This document shows positions 42,763 to 51,472 of a stretch of 64,000 bases of DNA, one piece after another. The notes beneath the pieces are model-generated. The model ran no database searches. It worked only from the letters and a program-made list of their open reading frames with translations, and had not been told where the DNA came from. Within the stretch, counting starts at the first letter, position 1; every line of letters starts with the position of its first letter. The position numbers and the translations under genes were made by a program. The DNA comes from Serinicoccus profundi (GTDB lineage Bacteria > Actinomycetota > Actinomycetes > Actinomycetales > Dermatophilaceae), in contig NZ_CP042862.1 in NCBI RefSeq assembly GCF_008001015.1, positions 744,001-808,000 on the forward strand, given 5' to 3'.

Positions 42763-42865
42763 GCGTGGGCCGGCCCGAGGCCTGACGCGAGGGCTGACCC
42801 GTGGGCCGGCCGGTGGGGCGAGAGCCGACGGCGCGCACCGGGAGCCGAGCCGTTACGTTGGGGGT

Positions 42866-43441
42866 ATGAGTGATCCGACCTCGCTGCCCAACTTCCCCCC
42901 GCCCCCGCAGGAGCACCCGCTCACTGGTCGCGTCCTGGACGCGCTGCAGGACCTGCAGATGCAGCCCAACCTGGACAAGGCCGGCGACGTCGCCTTCGAG
43001 GTGCAGGGCCAGAAGCTCTTCGTCAAGGTGATCGAGGGCGAGCAGTTCGACATCATGCGCGTCTTCGGCCAGTGGCAGATCGCGAGCAGCGTGCCGGAGG
43101 AGCTGGCGACCCGGCTCAACGGCTGCAACGACGTGACGCTCGGGGTCAACCTCGTCAAGGCCGGGATCGCCAGCGGCAACCTCGTGCTGGCCGTCGAGCA
43201 GATCATCGCCCGCAGCGAGCCGCCGAAGGCGAAGGTCCAGATCGCGACCGGACTCCTGCTGCAGGCGCTGCAGCTGTGGCACCGCAACGTCATCGCCAAG
43301 GCGCAGGTCGAGCGCGGCGAGCAGCCCGACCTGCCCGAGGGTGCGCCCGAGGGGACCGAGGTCGGCCCGTGGCTGAGCATCGGCACCCAGGCGCAGCAGC
43401 GGGGCGCCGACGGGGGCGGTGCGCCGGAGGGACAGGCGTGA
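42866..43441 (+). CDS. YbjN-domain protein
   Basis: A 191-residue protein. Residues 20-145 form a YbjN-like/secretion-chaperone-like fold (KAGDVAFEVQGQKLFVKVIEG, LNGCNDVTLGVNLVKAGIASGNLVLAVEQI). The tail is Gly/Glu-rich. The molecular role is not known. TACGTT (42854-42859) is 6 nt before ATG 42866, so it is probably leaderless. Its stop overlaps the next start by 4 nt. Confidence 0.7.
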   Translation: MSDPTSLPNFPPPPQEHPLTGRVLDALQDLQMQPNLDKAGDVAFEVQGQKLFVKVIEGEQFDIMRVFGQWQIASSVPEELATRLNGCNDVTLGVNLVKAGIASGNLVLAVEQIIARSEPPKAKVQIATGLLLQALQLWHRNVIAKAQVERGEQPDLPEGAPEGTEVGPWLSIGTQAQQRGADGGGAPEGQA

Positions 43442-44238
43442 GCCGCACGGTCGCCACCGCGAGCGACCTCGTCCGCATCGAGGTCGAGGACGGCATCGCG
43501 ACCATCCGCATCGACCGACCCAAGATGAACCCGCTCTCCATCGAGGTGCAGGACGCCCTCGGCGAGGCCGCCGGGATCGTCGGCGCGGACGACGAGGTCG
43601 CTGCGGTCGTGCTCTACGGCGGGGAGAAGGTCTTCGCCGCCGGCGCGGACATCAAGGAGATGCAGGACATGTCCTACACCGACATGGTCCGCCGCGCACC
43701 GGTCATCCAGGAGTGCTTCAGCGCCGTCGCGCGCATCCCCAAGCCGGTCGTCGCCGCGATCGAGGGGTATGCCCTCGGCGCCGGCAACGAGCTCGCGCTC
43801 TGCGCCGACTTCCGGGTCGCCGCGTCCGACGCCAAGCTCGGGCAGCCGGAGATCCTGCTCGGGGTCATCCCCGGTGCCGGTGGGAGCCAGCGGCTGGCCC
43901 GGCTGGTCGGGGTGTCCAAGGCCAAGGACCTCGTCTTCACCGGTCGGATGGTCGAAGCCGCAGAGGCGTTGGAGATGGGCCTGGTCGACCAGGTCTGCGA
44001 GCCCGGTGAGGCGCACGCGACCGCGCTGGAGATGGTGCGGCGCTACGTCGGCGGCCCGGCGTTCGCGCTGCGCGCGGCCAAGGAGGCCATCGACCGCGGG
44101 CTGGACGGCGACCTCGAGACCGGCCTGGCCATCGAGGCCATGCAGTTCGCCGGCGTCTTCGCCACGACGGACCGCGAGATCGGCATGCGCTCCTTCGTGG
44201 AGCAGGGTCCCGGGAAGGCGGACTTCACCGGCCGCTGA
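43438..44238 (+). CDS. Enoyl-CoA hydratase
   Basis: A 266-residue crotonase. Oxyanion-hole and active-site regions are visible: FAAGADIKEMQDM, PVVAAIEGYALGAGNELALCADFRVA, and LGQPEILLGVIPGAGGSQRLARLVG with the catalytic Glu. It hydrates trans-2-enoyl-CoA in beta-oxidation. GTG 43438 overlaps the YbjN gene stop (GTGA). A repeat-based 21-bp hairpin follows 14 nt after the stop and probably terminates the unit. Confidence 0.93.
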   Translation: MSRTVATASDLVRIEVEDGIATIRIDRPKMNPLSIEVQDALGEAAGIVGADDEVAAVVLYGGEKVFAAGADIKEMQDMSYTDMVRRAPVIQECFSAVARIPKPVVAAIEGYALGAGNELALCADFRVAASDAKLGQPEILLGVIPGAGGSQRLARLVGVSKAKDLVFTGRMVEAAEALEMGLVDQVCEPGEAHATALEMVRRYVGGPAFALRAAKEAIDRGLDGDLETGLAIEAMQFAGVFATTDREIGMRSFVEQGPGKADFTGR

Positions 44239-44252
44239 GCCGACGGCATACC

Positions 44253-44331
44253 ACCGAGCGCCGCAGATGGTTGTCCTGCAACCATCTGCGGCGCTCGGTC
44301 GTGCGTGGGGCGACCATCTGCGGCGCTCGGT
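44253..44331. repeat. Dispersed 32-bp-period repeat, cluster D (3 copies, one perfect hairpin)
   Basis: A forward copy at 44253-44273 and a reverse copy at 44279-44299 are exact 21-bp reverse complements with a 5-nt loop TCCTG. A further reverse copy ends at 44331, exactly 32 bp after the previous one. The hairpin lies just after the enoyl-CoA hydratase stop and has the shape of a strong terminator. Confidence 0.92.
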
Positions 44332-44352
44332 CGGGAGGCGGGCAGCGCCCGC

Positions 44353-44438
44353 GGGGAGGATGGGGGCGGGTGCACGGATCCTCCCCGGAGGAGGCCGGTT
44401 TCGTGGGGAGGATGGATGCGCGTGCACGGATCCTCCCC
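44353..44438. repeat. Two tandem 52-bp-spaced hairpin repeats with GTGCACGGATCCTCCCC
   Basis: GGGGAGGAT at 44353-44361 pairs with ATCCTCCCC at 44378-44386. The same pair recurs at 44405-44413 and 44430-44438. Both copies share GTGCACGGATCCTCCCCG and lie 52 bp apart. They fill the space between repeat cluster D and the PadR promoter. The sequence differs from the 32-bp-period family and was not noticed elsewhere in the window. Confidence 0.8.
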
Positions 44439-44470
44439 GCAGGCCGAGCATTCGCCCGACGTGCGTTTCC

Positions 44471-44508
44471 CTGACTAGTTGACACGCCTGACTAGTCAGA
44501 TGCACAAT
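44471..44508 (+). promoter_or_regulatory. padR promoter with embedded palindromic operator
   Basis: TTGACA at 44479-44484 (a perfect -35) and CACAAT at 44503-44508 (-10) are 18 nt apart. Between them lies the perfect 12-bp palindrome CTGACTAGTCAG (44488-44499). A second partial copy CTGACTAGT starts at 44471, 17 bp upstream. GTG 44515 begins 6 nt after the -10, so the message is leaderless. PadR proteins commonly repress their own genes; this palindrome is the obvious binding site. Confidence 0.75.
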
Positions 44509-44514
44509 CTAGTG

Positions 44515-44871
44515 GTGGATTCAGAACAGTGGCCCAGCGAGTGGCTGCGCGGCGTGCTCGGGGTATGCGTGCTGCGCATCCTGCTCGACGGCCCCAGCTA
44601 CGGCTACGCGATCACCCGGCGCCTCGAGGAGGCCGGGCTGGGCACGGTCAAGGGGGGCACCCTCTACCCGCTGCTCACCCGTCTCGAGGAGGCCGGCTAC
44701 GTCGTGGTCGAGTGGCGTCCGGGCGAGGGCGGGCCGGGGCGCAAGTTCTTCGCCCTGACCGGACAGGGGCGGATCCAGGCCCAGGAGCAGGCTGCTCGCT
44801 GGGTCGACTTCACCATCACCACGCGGGGGCTCGTCGACGACGCGCTCGCCGTACGAGGAAGCGAGCGATGA
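44515..44871 (+). CDS. PadR-family transcriptional regulator
   Basis: A 118-residue PadR winged-helix protein: LRGVLGVCVLRILLDGPSYGYAITRRLEEAGL (recognition region), GTLYPLLTRLEEAGYVVVEW and the wing GPGRKFFALTGQGR. GTG 44515 is chosen from the promoter layout; reading further upstream would run through the operator. It ends with an ATGA overlap with the membrane partner gene, the usual PadR plus HAAS-domain pair. Confidence 0.9.
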   Translation: MDSEQWPSEWLRGVLGVCVLRILLDGPSYGYAITRRLEEAGLGTVKGGTLYPLLTRLEEAGYVVVEWRPGEGGPGRKFFALTGQGRIQAQEQAARWVDFTITTRGLVDDALAVRGSER

Positions 44872-45605
44872 CCATGGGCGCGAAGAACGACCATCTCGGC
44901 GGGCCGGAGCGGCTCGCCCCGCACGTCGACCGCGCGTGGGTGCGGTCCTTCGTCACCGAGCAGAACCTCCGGGGCGTGGCCCCGGACCGGATCGGCGACC
45001 ACCTCGCGACCGTCGAGAGCCACGTGCGCGAGTCCGGCGAGGGAGCGGCCGAAGCCTTCGGCGACCCGGTCGACTACGCCCGGGCGCTGCCCGCCGGCGC
45101 CGCAGGACGAGTGGGCACCCGCACGGTGCTCTACCTCGTGCTGGGCCTCGCCGGGATGCTCCTGGTGCACCGCGCCGCTATGGCGTGGCTGGCCGAGGAC
45201 ACCGTGACCTGGGTGACCGCGGGTGATCTGGTCAGCCTCGGACTCCTCGGCCTCGGCGTCGTGGTCCTCCTCGTGCGACCGGCGGCCGTGCTGCGGGTCG
45301 TCGTCGAGCGCCCGCTCGTGGCGTGGGCGGGGTCGGTGCTCATCCTCGTCGCCCTCGTGGTCGCCCAGCTCGCGCTGGCTGCCGAGCTGGCGCCGCTGCC
45401 GGTGCTCCCCGTCGCCGCGCTGGGTGTCGTGGCCCTCGCGACCTCCAGCCTGCTCGCCCTCCGGGACGAGGAGCCCGACGAGATCACCGGCCCGGGGGAG
45501 GCGCCCCGCCGCAGCTCGGTCACACGGCGGGTCACCGTCTGGCTCTACCCGCTGCTCACCGTGGGCCTCGTGCTCCTCGCCTGGGTGCCGACGCTCTTCG
45601 GCTGA
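44868..45605 (+). CDS. HAAS-type membrane protein, PadR partner
   Basis: A 245-residue protein. The N-terminal about 80 residues (PHVDRAWVRSFVTEQNLRGVAPDRIGDHLATVESHVRE read in parts; FGDPVDYARAL) resemble the HAAS/DUF1700 signalling domain that sits beside PadR regulators. The rest has six hydrophobic helices. It probably senses a membrane condition; the signal is unknown. It is translationally coupled to padR through the ATGA overlap at 44868. Confidence 0.75.
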   Translation: MTMGAKNDHLGGPERLAPHVDRAWVRSFVTEQNLRGVAPDRIGDHLATVESHVRESGEGAAEAFGDPVDYARALPAGAAGRVGTRTVLYLVLGLAGMLLVHRAAMAWLAEDTVTWVTAGDLVSLGLLGLGVVVLLVRPAAVLRVVVERPLVAWAGSVLILVALVVAQLALAAELAPLPVLPVAALGVVALATSSLLALRDEEPDEITGPGEAPRRSSVTRRVTVWLYPLLTVGLVLLAWVPTLFG

Positions 45606-45617
45606 CCTCCCGGTTGG

Positions 45618-45642
45618 CTTGACGCACTCGTCAAGTGTCAAG
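45618..45642 (+). promoter_or_regulatory. Inverted repeat with TTGACG -35 upstream of etfBA
   Basis: CTTGACG (45618-45624) and CGTCAAG (45629-45635) are exact reverse complements around CACT, and a third near-copy TGTCAAG follows at 45636-45642. TTGACG can act as a -35 for etfBA, whose GTG is at 45683. The arrangement suggests an operator for a dimeric repressor, perhaps of the TetR type that controls beta-oxidation genes; the regulator is not identified here. Confidence 0.5.
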
Positions 45643-45682
45643 ATGGCACCAACGACCACCCACAACCACGAGGACGTGAGCA

Positions 45683-46462
45683 GTGAACATCGTCGTCTGT
45701 GTGAAGTACGTGCCGGACGCCCAGGGCGACCGCGGCTTCGAGTCCGACCACACCACCGACCGTGAGGGCGTGGACGGCCTGCTCTCCGAGCTGGACGAGT
45801 ATGCCGTCGAGGAGGCGCTGAAGATCGTCGAGGCGGGCGAGGGTGAGGTCACGGTCCTCACCATGGGCCCGGACGACGCCGCCACCGCGATCAAGAAGAG
45901 CCTGCAGATGGGGGCCCACAAGGGTGTCCACGTCCTCGACGACGCGATCGCCGGCTCCGACTCGGCCGCGACCTCGCTCGTGCTGGCCGAGGCCATCAAG
46001 AAGTGCGGCGAGGTCGACCTGGTGATCACCGGTCTGGCCTCCACCGACGGCGTCATGTCCGTCGTGCCGGCCATGCTGGCCGAGCGCCTCGGGCTGCCGC
46101 AGGTGACCTTCGCCTCCGAGCTCACCGTCGAGGGCGGCACGGTGACCATCCGCCGCGACAACGAGTCCTTCTCCGAGACCGTCGAGGCCAGCCTGCCGGC
46201 CGTCGTCTCGGTGACCGACCAGATCAACGAGCCGCGCTACCCCTCATTCAAGGGGATCATGGCGGCCAAGAAGAAGCCGGTCGAGACCTGGAGCCTGGCC
46301 GACCTCGGCGTCGATGCCTCCCAGGTCGGCCTCGGTGCCGCGTGGACCACGGTCACCGACACCCAGGCCCGCCCGCCGCGCGAGGCCGGCGAGGTCGTCA
46401 CCGACGAGGGTGAGGGCGGTGCCGCGCTTGCGCAGTTCCTCGCCGACCGTCGGCTCGCCTGA
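45683..46462 (+). CDS. etfB: Electron transfer flavoprotein subunit beta
   Basis: A 259-residue protein: MNIVVCVKYVPD, LDEYAVEEALKI, VTVLTMGP, LVITGLASTDGVMSVVPAMLAERLG and RYPSFKGIMAAKKKPVETWSL. EtfB carries AMP and, with EtfA, passes electrons from acyl-CoA dehydrogenases to the respiratory chain. GTG 45683 is supported by the family N-terminus. etfA follows after 36 nt with AAGGAG before its ATG. Confidence 0.96.
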   Translation: MNIVVCVKYVPDAQGDRGFESDHTTDREGVDGLLSELDEYAVEEALKIVEAGEGEVTVLTMGPDDAATAIKKSLQMGAHKGVHVLDDAIAGSDSAATSLVLAEAIKKCGEVDLVITGLASTDGVMSVVPAMLAERLGLPQVTFASELTVEGGTVTIRRDNESFSETVEASLPAVVSVTDQINEPRYPSFKGIMAAKKKPVETWSLADLGVDASQVGLGAAWTTVTDTQARPPREAGEVVTDEGEGGAALAQFLADRRLA

Positions 46463-46498
46463 CCCGACCAGACACGACATACCAAGGAGTCATCGCAC

Positions 46499-47455
46499 AT
46501 GAGTGAAGTCCTCGTCCTGGTCGACCACGTCGACGGCGACGTCCGCAAGACCACCGCCGAGATGCTGACCGCCGCCCGTCGGCTCGGTGAGCCCTCGGCC
46601 GTCTTCGTCGGGCAGGGGTATGCGGCCGCCAAGGAGGAGCTCGGGCGTCACGGCGCGGCGAAGGTCTACCTCGCCGAGGACGCCGTCTACACCGACCACC
46701 TCGTCGCGCCGGTCGCCGAGCTGCTCGCCGACCTCGTCGGTCGGGTCTCGCCCGCGGCCGTGCTCATCGCCTCCACCAACGACGGCAAGGAGATCGCCGG
46801 GCGACTGGCCATCAAGACCTCCTCCGGGCTGGTCACCGACGCCGTCGACGTGCAGGCGGGTGAGGGTGGTGTCACCACCACGCAGTCCGTGTTCGCCGGC
46901 AACTACACCGTCACCTCCCAGGTCGGCACCGGGACCCCCATCGTCACCGTCAAGCCCAACAGCATCGGCGTCGAGGAGTCGGCCGCGACCCCGGTCGAGG
47001 AGGCCGTCTCGGTGGAGATCTCCGAGGCCGCCCGGGCCGCCCGGGTGACCGCCCGCACGGCGAAGGAGAAGTCGGGTCGACCCTCCCTGGCCGAGGCCGC
47101 GATCGTTGTCTCCGGCGGGCGGGGCACCGGCGGTGACTTCGGCCCGGTCGAGGCCTTCGCCGACGCCCTCGGCGCGGCCGTCGGCGCCTCGCGTGCCGCG
47201 GTGGACGCCGGGTGGTACCCCCATTCCCACCAGGTCGGCCAGACCGGGGTCTCGGTGAGCCCGCAGCTGTATGTCGCGGCCGGCATCTCCGGCGCCATCC
47301 AGCATCGCGCCGGCATGCAGACGTCCAAGACGATCGTCGCGGTCAACAAGGACGCCGAGGCGCCGATCTTCGAGCTCGTCGACTACGGCGTCGTCGGTGA
47401 CCTGTTCACCGTCCTCCCGCAGGCGACCGAGAAGGTGCAGGAGCACCAGGGCTGA
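46499..47455 (+). CDS. etfA: Electron transfer flavoprotein subunit alpha
   Basis: A 318-residue protein. The N-terminal domain has VLVLVDHVDGDVRKTTAEML. The C-terminal FAD domain has VSGGRGTGG, GASRAAVDAGW, QVGQTGVSVSPQLYVAAGISGAIQH and IVAVNKDAEAPIFELVDYGVVGD, all family marks. It works with EtfB in fatty-acid oxidation alongside the hydratase, thiolase and dehydrogenase genes in this window. Confidence 0.97.
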   Translation: MSEVLVLVDHVDGDVRKTTAEMLTAARRLGEPSAVFVGQGYAAAKEELGRHGAAKVYLAEDAVYTDHLVAPVAELLADLVGRVSPAAVLIASTNDGKEIAGRLAIKTSSGLVTDAVDVQAGEGGVTTTQSVFAGNYTVTSQVGTGTPIVTVKPNSIGVEESAATPVEEAVSVEISEAARAARVTARTAKEKSGRPSLAEAAIVVSGGRGTGGDFGPVEAFADALGAAVGASRAAVDAGWYPHSHQVGQTGVSVSPQLYVAAGISGAIQHRAGMQTSKTIVAVNKDAEAPIFELVDYGVVGDLFTVLPQATEKVQEHQG

Positions 47456-47467
47456 GCCGGACGCACC

Positions 47468-47523
47468 GGGTGGCCCTGGATGGTCCGCCGATCCCTGAGA
47501 TCGCGGACCGACCAGGGCCACCC
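47468..47523. terminator. Long hairpin between etfA and the sigma-factor operon
   Basis: The outer arms at 47468-47479 and 47512-47523 match exactly over 12 bp. The inner part (about 47481-47493 with 47499-47510) continues the pairing with a small bulge, and the loop is about 5 nt. It lies 13 nt after the etfA stop and 15 nt before the end of the minus-strand gene, so it can stop transcription from both directions. Confidence 0.85.
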
Positions 47524-47538
47524 GGCGTTGTCAGGGGG

Positions 47539-48378
47539 CTAGTCGCGGCTCTCCTCCGGACGTGCGTCCACCTCGGCCAGGGGTATGCCGGTGCGCACCG
47601 TGCCGTCGTCCAGTTCGATGTCGAAGGTCAGGTCCGGGTAGGCAGGCTCTGGTGGCGTCAGTTCCCACGGCCACCAGGCGGCGACGTGTCCGTCCACCAC
47701 GCTGGCCTGCACCGGGCCGTGCTGAGGAGTGTTGACGACGACGGCTTCGACGTCGGCCCCGACGAGCCCCGCGACGATCGAGTGTGCGTCCTCAGACTCG
47801 CCGGGTCGCGGATCCCCGGGCACGTAGGAGGACGTTGAGTAGATCTCGACTGTCAGGGCGTCGGCGTCGGGGTCGCCCTCCGTCGCCGTGTGCGATGAGC
47901 TGCCTGCGCCCTGTCCGCGGCCCGACGTCTGGACGAGACACTCGGCGAGGCGGCCACCCTCGCTGCGACCGATCGCCAACGTGTAGACCCCGCGCTCCTC
48001 CACGAGGACCGTCTGGAACGGGTCGCCGCTGGCGCCTGGGCCTCCAGGGGTGGTGGCGTTCATCATGCGGGAGCAGTCCGCAGCCCCTGGACCGTCCTGG
48101 GCAGCTGACACGCCGGTGGGGTAGGCCGTCCATCCGGCATATGCGTCGTTCCCCGGCATGACGAGGTTCAGCGCCACGAGCGCTCCCGCCGCGACGGCGG
48201 CCGGCACGAGCCAGCGCGTGGCGCGCGGGCGCGACGTCGAGTCCGAGGGAGAGGGCGTCGCGTCCGTGTCTGCGGCGTGCAACTGCTGCCAGGCGGCGCG
48301 CGCCCGGTCCCCGTCGACGATGTCGTCGGGGATCCTGTGGCCGGGGTCGAGCAGTCTCAGCTCGTGGTCGATGCGCAT
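47539..48378 (-). CDS. Single-pass membrane protein paired with a sigma factor
   Basis: A 279-residue protein. A short cytoplasmic N-terminus ([19 protein letters not shown]) and a linker lead to one membrane helix (about residues 55-75, [21 protein letters not shown]), then an outer soluble domain of about 200 residues. Position directly after the sigma gene (1-nt gap, TGACATG) suggests a role as anti-sigma or sensor, although no ZAS zinc motif is seen. AAGGAG is 6 nt before ATG 48378. Confidence 0.65.
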   Translation of the reverse strand: MRIDHELRLLDPGHRIPDDIVDGDRARAAWQQLHAADTDATPSPSDSTSRPRATRWLVPAAVAAGALVALNLVMPGNDAYAGWTAYPTGVSAAQDGPGAADCSRMMNATTPGGPGASGDPFQTVLVEERGVYTLAIGRSEGGRLAECLVQTSGRGQGAGSSSHTATEGDPDADALTVEIYSTSSYVPGDPRPGESEDAHSIVAGLVGADVEAVVVNTPQHGPVQASVVDGHVAAWWPWELTPPEPAYPDLTFDIELDDGTVRTGIPLAEVDARPEESRD

Positions 48379-48379
48379 G

Positions 48380-48925
48380 TCAGGCTCCTTCGCTCGTGCA
48401 GATCTCGCCGGCGGGCGCCGGAGCACCGGCTGGCTGGCTGGACAGATGGGCGGCCAGGCAGCGCCGCGCCCGCATGAGCCGGAGGCGGTAAGCGACGGGG
48501 GAGATGTCGAGCACCCGGGCAGCCTGGGTGCTCGTCATGCCGTCGAGCACGGTCAGGGCGAGCGTCTCCTGGTGGATCGCGGTGAGCCGCTCCCACGCCC
48601 GGGCGAGCTCGGACCGGGCGAGGACCCCGTCCTCGGGACCGGGTGCGTGCTCAGCAGGTTCGGACGCCAAGCGGATCCGCAGGGCCGCGGTGTCGGCAGT
48701 GGTCCGGCGCTGGGCGAGCAGGAGCCGCCGAGCGATCCCGAAGATCCAGGCCCGGGCGTCGCCCGGCCGCGTCGGGAGGTCCTCGCGCCTGCGCCAGGCC
48801 ACGGTGAAGGCCTCGGCCGCGACGTCCTCGGCGCGTCCCAGATCGCCGCGCCGCGCGGCGAACCGCACCAGCTCGGCATAGCTGCTGCGAAACAACCGCT
48901 CGAAGTCGTCGTCGCTTCCGTTCAT
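48380..48925 (-). CDS. ECF-type RNA polymerase sigma factor
   Basis: A 181-residue protein with region 2 ([50 protein letters not shown]) and region 4 ([46 protein letters not shown]). ATG 48925 gives a normal ECF length; earlier in-frame starts add a basic unstructured leader. AGGTAGGG precedes the ATG. Target promoters are unknown; it probably acts with the downstream membrane protein. Confidence 0.9.
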   Translation of the reverse strand: MNGSDDDFERLFRSSYAELVRFAARRGDLGRAEDVAAEAFTVAWRRREDLPTRPGDARAWIFGIARRLLLAQRRTTADTAALRIRLASEPAEHAPGPEDGVLARSELARAWERLTAIHQETLALTVLDGMTSTQAARVLDISPVAYRLRLMRARRCLAAHLSSQPAGAPAPAGEICTSEGA

Positions 48926-49100
48926 GTCCCTACCTGTCTCCCGAGCGGCGGACCGTTTCGTCGGAGCGTCCCGACTCCTCAGGTTCTCCCCACACCGCCA
49001 CGGTGCTCGCCCGCCGGACGTGTAGCTCGGACGGCCAGGGTAGGCCGACCCGCGCCTGGGTCTGGTCCGCGCTGCCGCGCTCGTAGACTGGGGAACCGTC

Positions 49101-50354
49101 ATGACTTCTCCCTCACCACGCGTCTACCTCGACCACGCCGCGACCACGCCGGTGCGGGACGAGGTGATCGGGGCCGTGACGCGCGAGATGCGGCACACCG
49201 GCAACGCCAGCTCCCTGCACGACCCCGGCCGACGCGCACGACGCGTCGTCGAGGAGTCGCGCGAGCAGGTCGCTCAGGCGCTGGGGGTGCGGCCCTCGGA
49301 GGTCATCTTCACCTCCGGCGGCACCGAGGGCGACAACCTCGCGATCAAGGGGACGTATGCCGCGCGCCGGGCGGGCGACCCCGCGCGCGACCGCCTCGTC
49401 GTCGCCGGCACCGAGCACCATGCCGTCCTCGACCCCGTCGAGCACCTCGTCGCCCACGAGGGGGCACGCGTCACCTGGGTCGAGCCGGACGCCGACGGCC
49501 TGATCGGCGAGGACGCGCTCGCGGAGGCCCTGGCCGCAAACGGCGGCCCGCAGACCGCCGCCGTGGTCAGCGTGATGTGGGCCAACAACGAGGTCGGCAC
49601 CATCGCCCCGATCCCCGCGCTGGCCGCCCTCGCCCGCGAGCACGGCGTGCCCTTCCACTCCGACGCGGTCCAGGCGCTCGGCCAGGCGCCGCTGGACCTC
49701 TCCACGGTCGACCTCGGCGTCGTCACCGGGCACAAGATCGGTGGCCCGATCGGCGTCGGCGTGCTGACGGCCGGCCGCGACCAGACCCCCGTGCCGCTCA
49801 CCCACGGCGGCGGGCAGGAGCGGGGCCTGCGCTCAGGCACGCTCGACACCCCCGCCATCGCCGGGCTGGCGGTCGCGATCTCCCACGCGGCGCAGCACCA
49901 GGCCAGCCACGCGGCATACCTCGGCGAGCTGCGGGACGCGCTCATCACCGGCGCGCTCGCCCTCGACGCGGGGATCACCGTCTCGGGCCCGTGGACCCCC
50001 GGCGACACCACGAGCCGGCTCGCGGGAAACGCCCACCTGAGGGTGGCCGACTGCGAGGGCGACTCGCTGCTCTACCTCCTCGACGCGGCCGGGGTCGCCT
50101 GCTCCACCGGCTCCGCGTGCCAGGCCGGCGTGCCGCGGCCGAGTCACGTCCTGCTCGCCATGGGGGTGCCCGAGGAGCAGGCGAGGGGCGCCCTGCGGCT
50201 CACCCTCGGCCACGGCTCCTCGCGTGCCGACGTCGACGCCTTCCTCACCGCCCTGCCGCCCGCCCTGGAGCGCGCCCGCCGCGCGCACGCCGCCGCCGCG
50301 AGACCGCGCGCGACCGCCCCGCGCGCCACCGCCGATCACACCAGGAGCGCCTGA
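49101..50354 (+). CDS. Cysteine desulfurase (IscS/NifS family)
   Basis: A 417-residue PLP enzyme that takes sulfur from cysteine. It has [36 protein letters not shown], the PLP Lys in [25 protein letters not shown] and the sulfur-carrying Cys in [11 protein letters not shown]. It overlaps mnmA by 1 nt (TGATG), so it very likely feeds sulfur to tRNA 2-thiouridylation. The C-terminus has an Ala/Arg-rich tail. TAGACT (49084-49089) is the probable -10, 11 nt before the ATG. Confidence 0.94.
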   Translation: MTSPSPRVYLDHAATTPVRDEVIGAVTREMRHTGNASSLHDPGRRARRVVEESREQVAQALGVRPSEVIFTSGGTEGDNLAIKGTYAARRAGDPARDRLVVAGTEHHAVLDPVEHLVAHEGARVTWVEPDADGLIGEDALAEALAANGGPQTAAVVSVMWANNEVGTIAPIPALAALAREHGVPFHSDAVQALGQAPLDLSTVDLGVVTGHKIGGPIGVGVLTAGRDQTPVPLTHGGGQERGLRSGTLDTPAIAGLAVAISHAAQHQASHAAYLGELRDALITGALALDAGITVSGPWTPGDTTSRLAGNAHLRVADCEGDSLLYLLDAAGVACSTGSACQAGVPRPSHVLLAMGVPEEQARGALRLTLGHGSSRADVDAFLTALPPALERARRAHAAAARPRATAPRATADHTRSA

Positions 50355-51472
50355 TGCGCGTCGTCGCCGCGATGAGCGGCGGGGTCGACTCCGCCGTCGC
50401 CGCCTCCCGCATGCTCGAGGCCGGCCACGAGGTCGTCGGCGTCCACCTCGCTCTGGCACAGTCCGCCGCCACCCTGCGCGAGTCGGCCCGCGGCTGCTGC
50501 ACGATCGAGGACGCCGGAGATGCGCGGCGGGTCGCCGACCGGCTCGGCATCCCGTTCTACGTCTGGGACATGGCCGAGCGCTTCCGCGAGGACGTCGTCG
50601 AGGACTTCGCCGCGGAGTATGCCGCCGGCCGCACCCCCAACCCGTGCCTGCGCTGCAACGAGAAGATCAAGTTCGCCGCGCTGCTCGACAAGGCGCTCGC
50701 CCTCGGCTTCGACGCGGTCGCCACCGGCCACTACGCGCAGATCGAGGAGGTCCCTGATCCTGCTGCGCCGCAAGGGGTTCGACGCGAGCTGCACCGAGCG
50801 GTCGACATGGCCAAGGACCAGTCCTACGTCCTCGGCGTGCTCGACGCCGACCAGCTCGCCCGCAGCTTCTTCCCGCTCGGTGACACGACCAAGCCGCAGA
50901 TCCGGGAGGAGGCGCGGCAGCGAGGGTTCTCGGTGGCCAAGAAGCCGGACTCCCACGACATCTGCTTCATCGCCGACGGCGACACCCGCGGTTACCTCGC
51001 CCGGCAGCTCGGCTCCGAGGCGGGCCCGATCGTCGACGCCGACGGGGAGGTCGTCGGGCAGCACGACGGCGCGCACGGCTACACCGTCGGCCAGCGTCGC
51101 GGGCTCGGGCTCAAGGTCCCTGCGGCCGACGGCAGACCGAGGTATGTCGTCTCCACCGACACGCGCTCCAACATCGTCGTCGTCGGGCCCGAGGAGCTGC
51201 TGGGCGTGGACGTCATCACCGGTGACCACCTGCGGTGGTGCGGCCCGGCGCCGACGGGTGAGCTGCACCTCGGCGCCCAGATCCGCGCGCACGGGGCGGA
51301 GTACCCGGCGCAGGTGAGTGTCGAGGCCGACGGGGGCGACGGCATACCGGAGCGCGTCACGGTGCGGCTCGCCGAGCGGATCAGGGGGGTGGCGTCCGGG
51401 CAGTCCGTCGTGCTCTACGACGGCACGCGGGTCGTCGGGTCGGCTACCATCGCCAGCACCGGGAGGGCCTGA
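50354..51472 (+). CDS. mnmA: tRNA-specific 2-thiouridylase
   Basis: A 372-residue enzyme that places sulfur on U34 of tRNAs for Lys, Glu and Gln. The ATP-binding loop is [11 protein letters not shown]. The catalytic cysteines are Cys98 in [12 protein letters not shown] and Cys204 in [19 protein letters not shown] and [11 protein letters not shown] are further family marks. It starts in the TGATG overlap with the desulfurase and ends in another TGATG overlap with the DUF1345 gene. Confidence 0.96.
   Translation: MRVVAAMSGGVDSAVAASRMLEAGHEVVGVHLALAQSAATLRESARGCCTIEDAGDARRVADRLGIPFYVWDMAERFREDVVEDFAAEYAAGRTPNPCLRCNEKIKFAALLDKALALGFDAVATGHYAQIEEVPDPAAPQGVRRELHRAVDMAKDQSYVLGVLDADQLARSFFPLGDTTKPQIREEARQRGFSVAKKPDSHDICFIADGDTRGYLARQLGSEAGPIVDADGEVVGQHDGAHGYTVGQRRGLGLKVPAADGRPRYVVSTDTRSNIVVVGPEELLGVDVITGDHLRWCGPAPTGELHLGAQIRAHGAEYPAQVSVEADGGDGIPERVTVRLAERIRGVASGQSVVLYDGTRVVGSATIASTGRA

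Noticed and set aside
42763-42865. Repeated GTGGGCCGGCC blocks after the glycosyltransferase gene as a terminator or repeat family
   Set aside because: The copies are short, GC-only and imperfect, and no convincing stem could be drawn; they look like low-complexity sequence.
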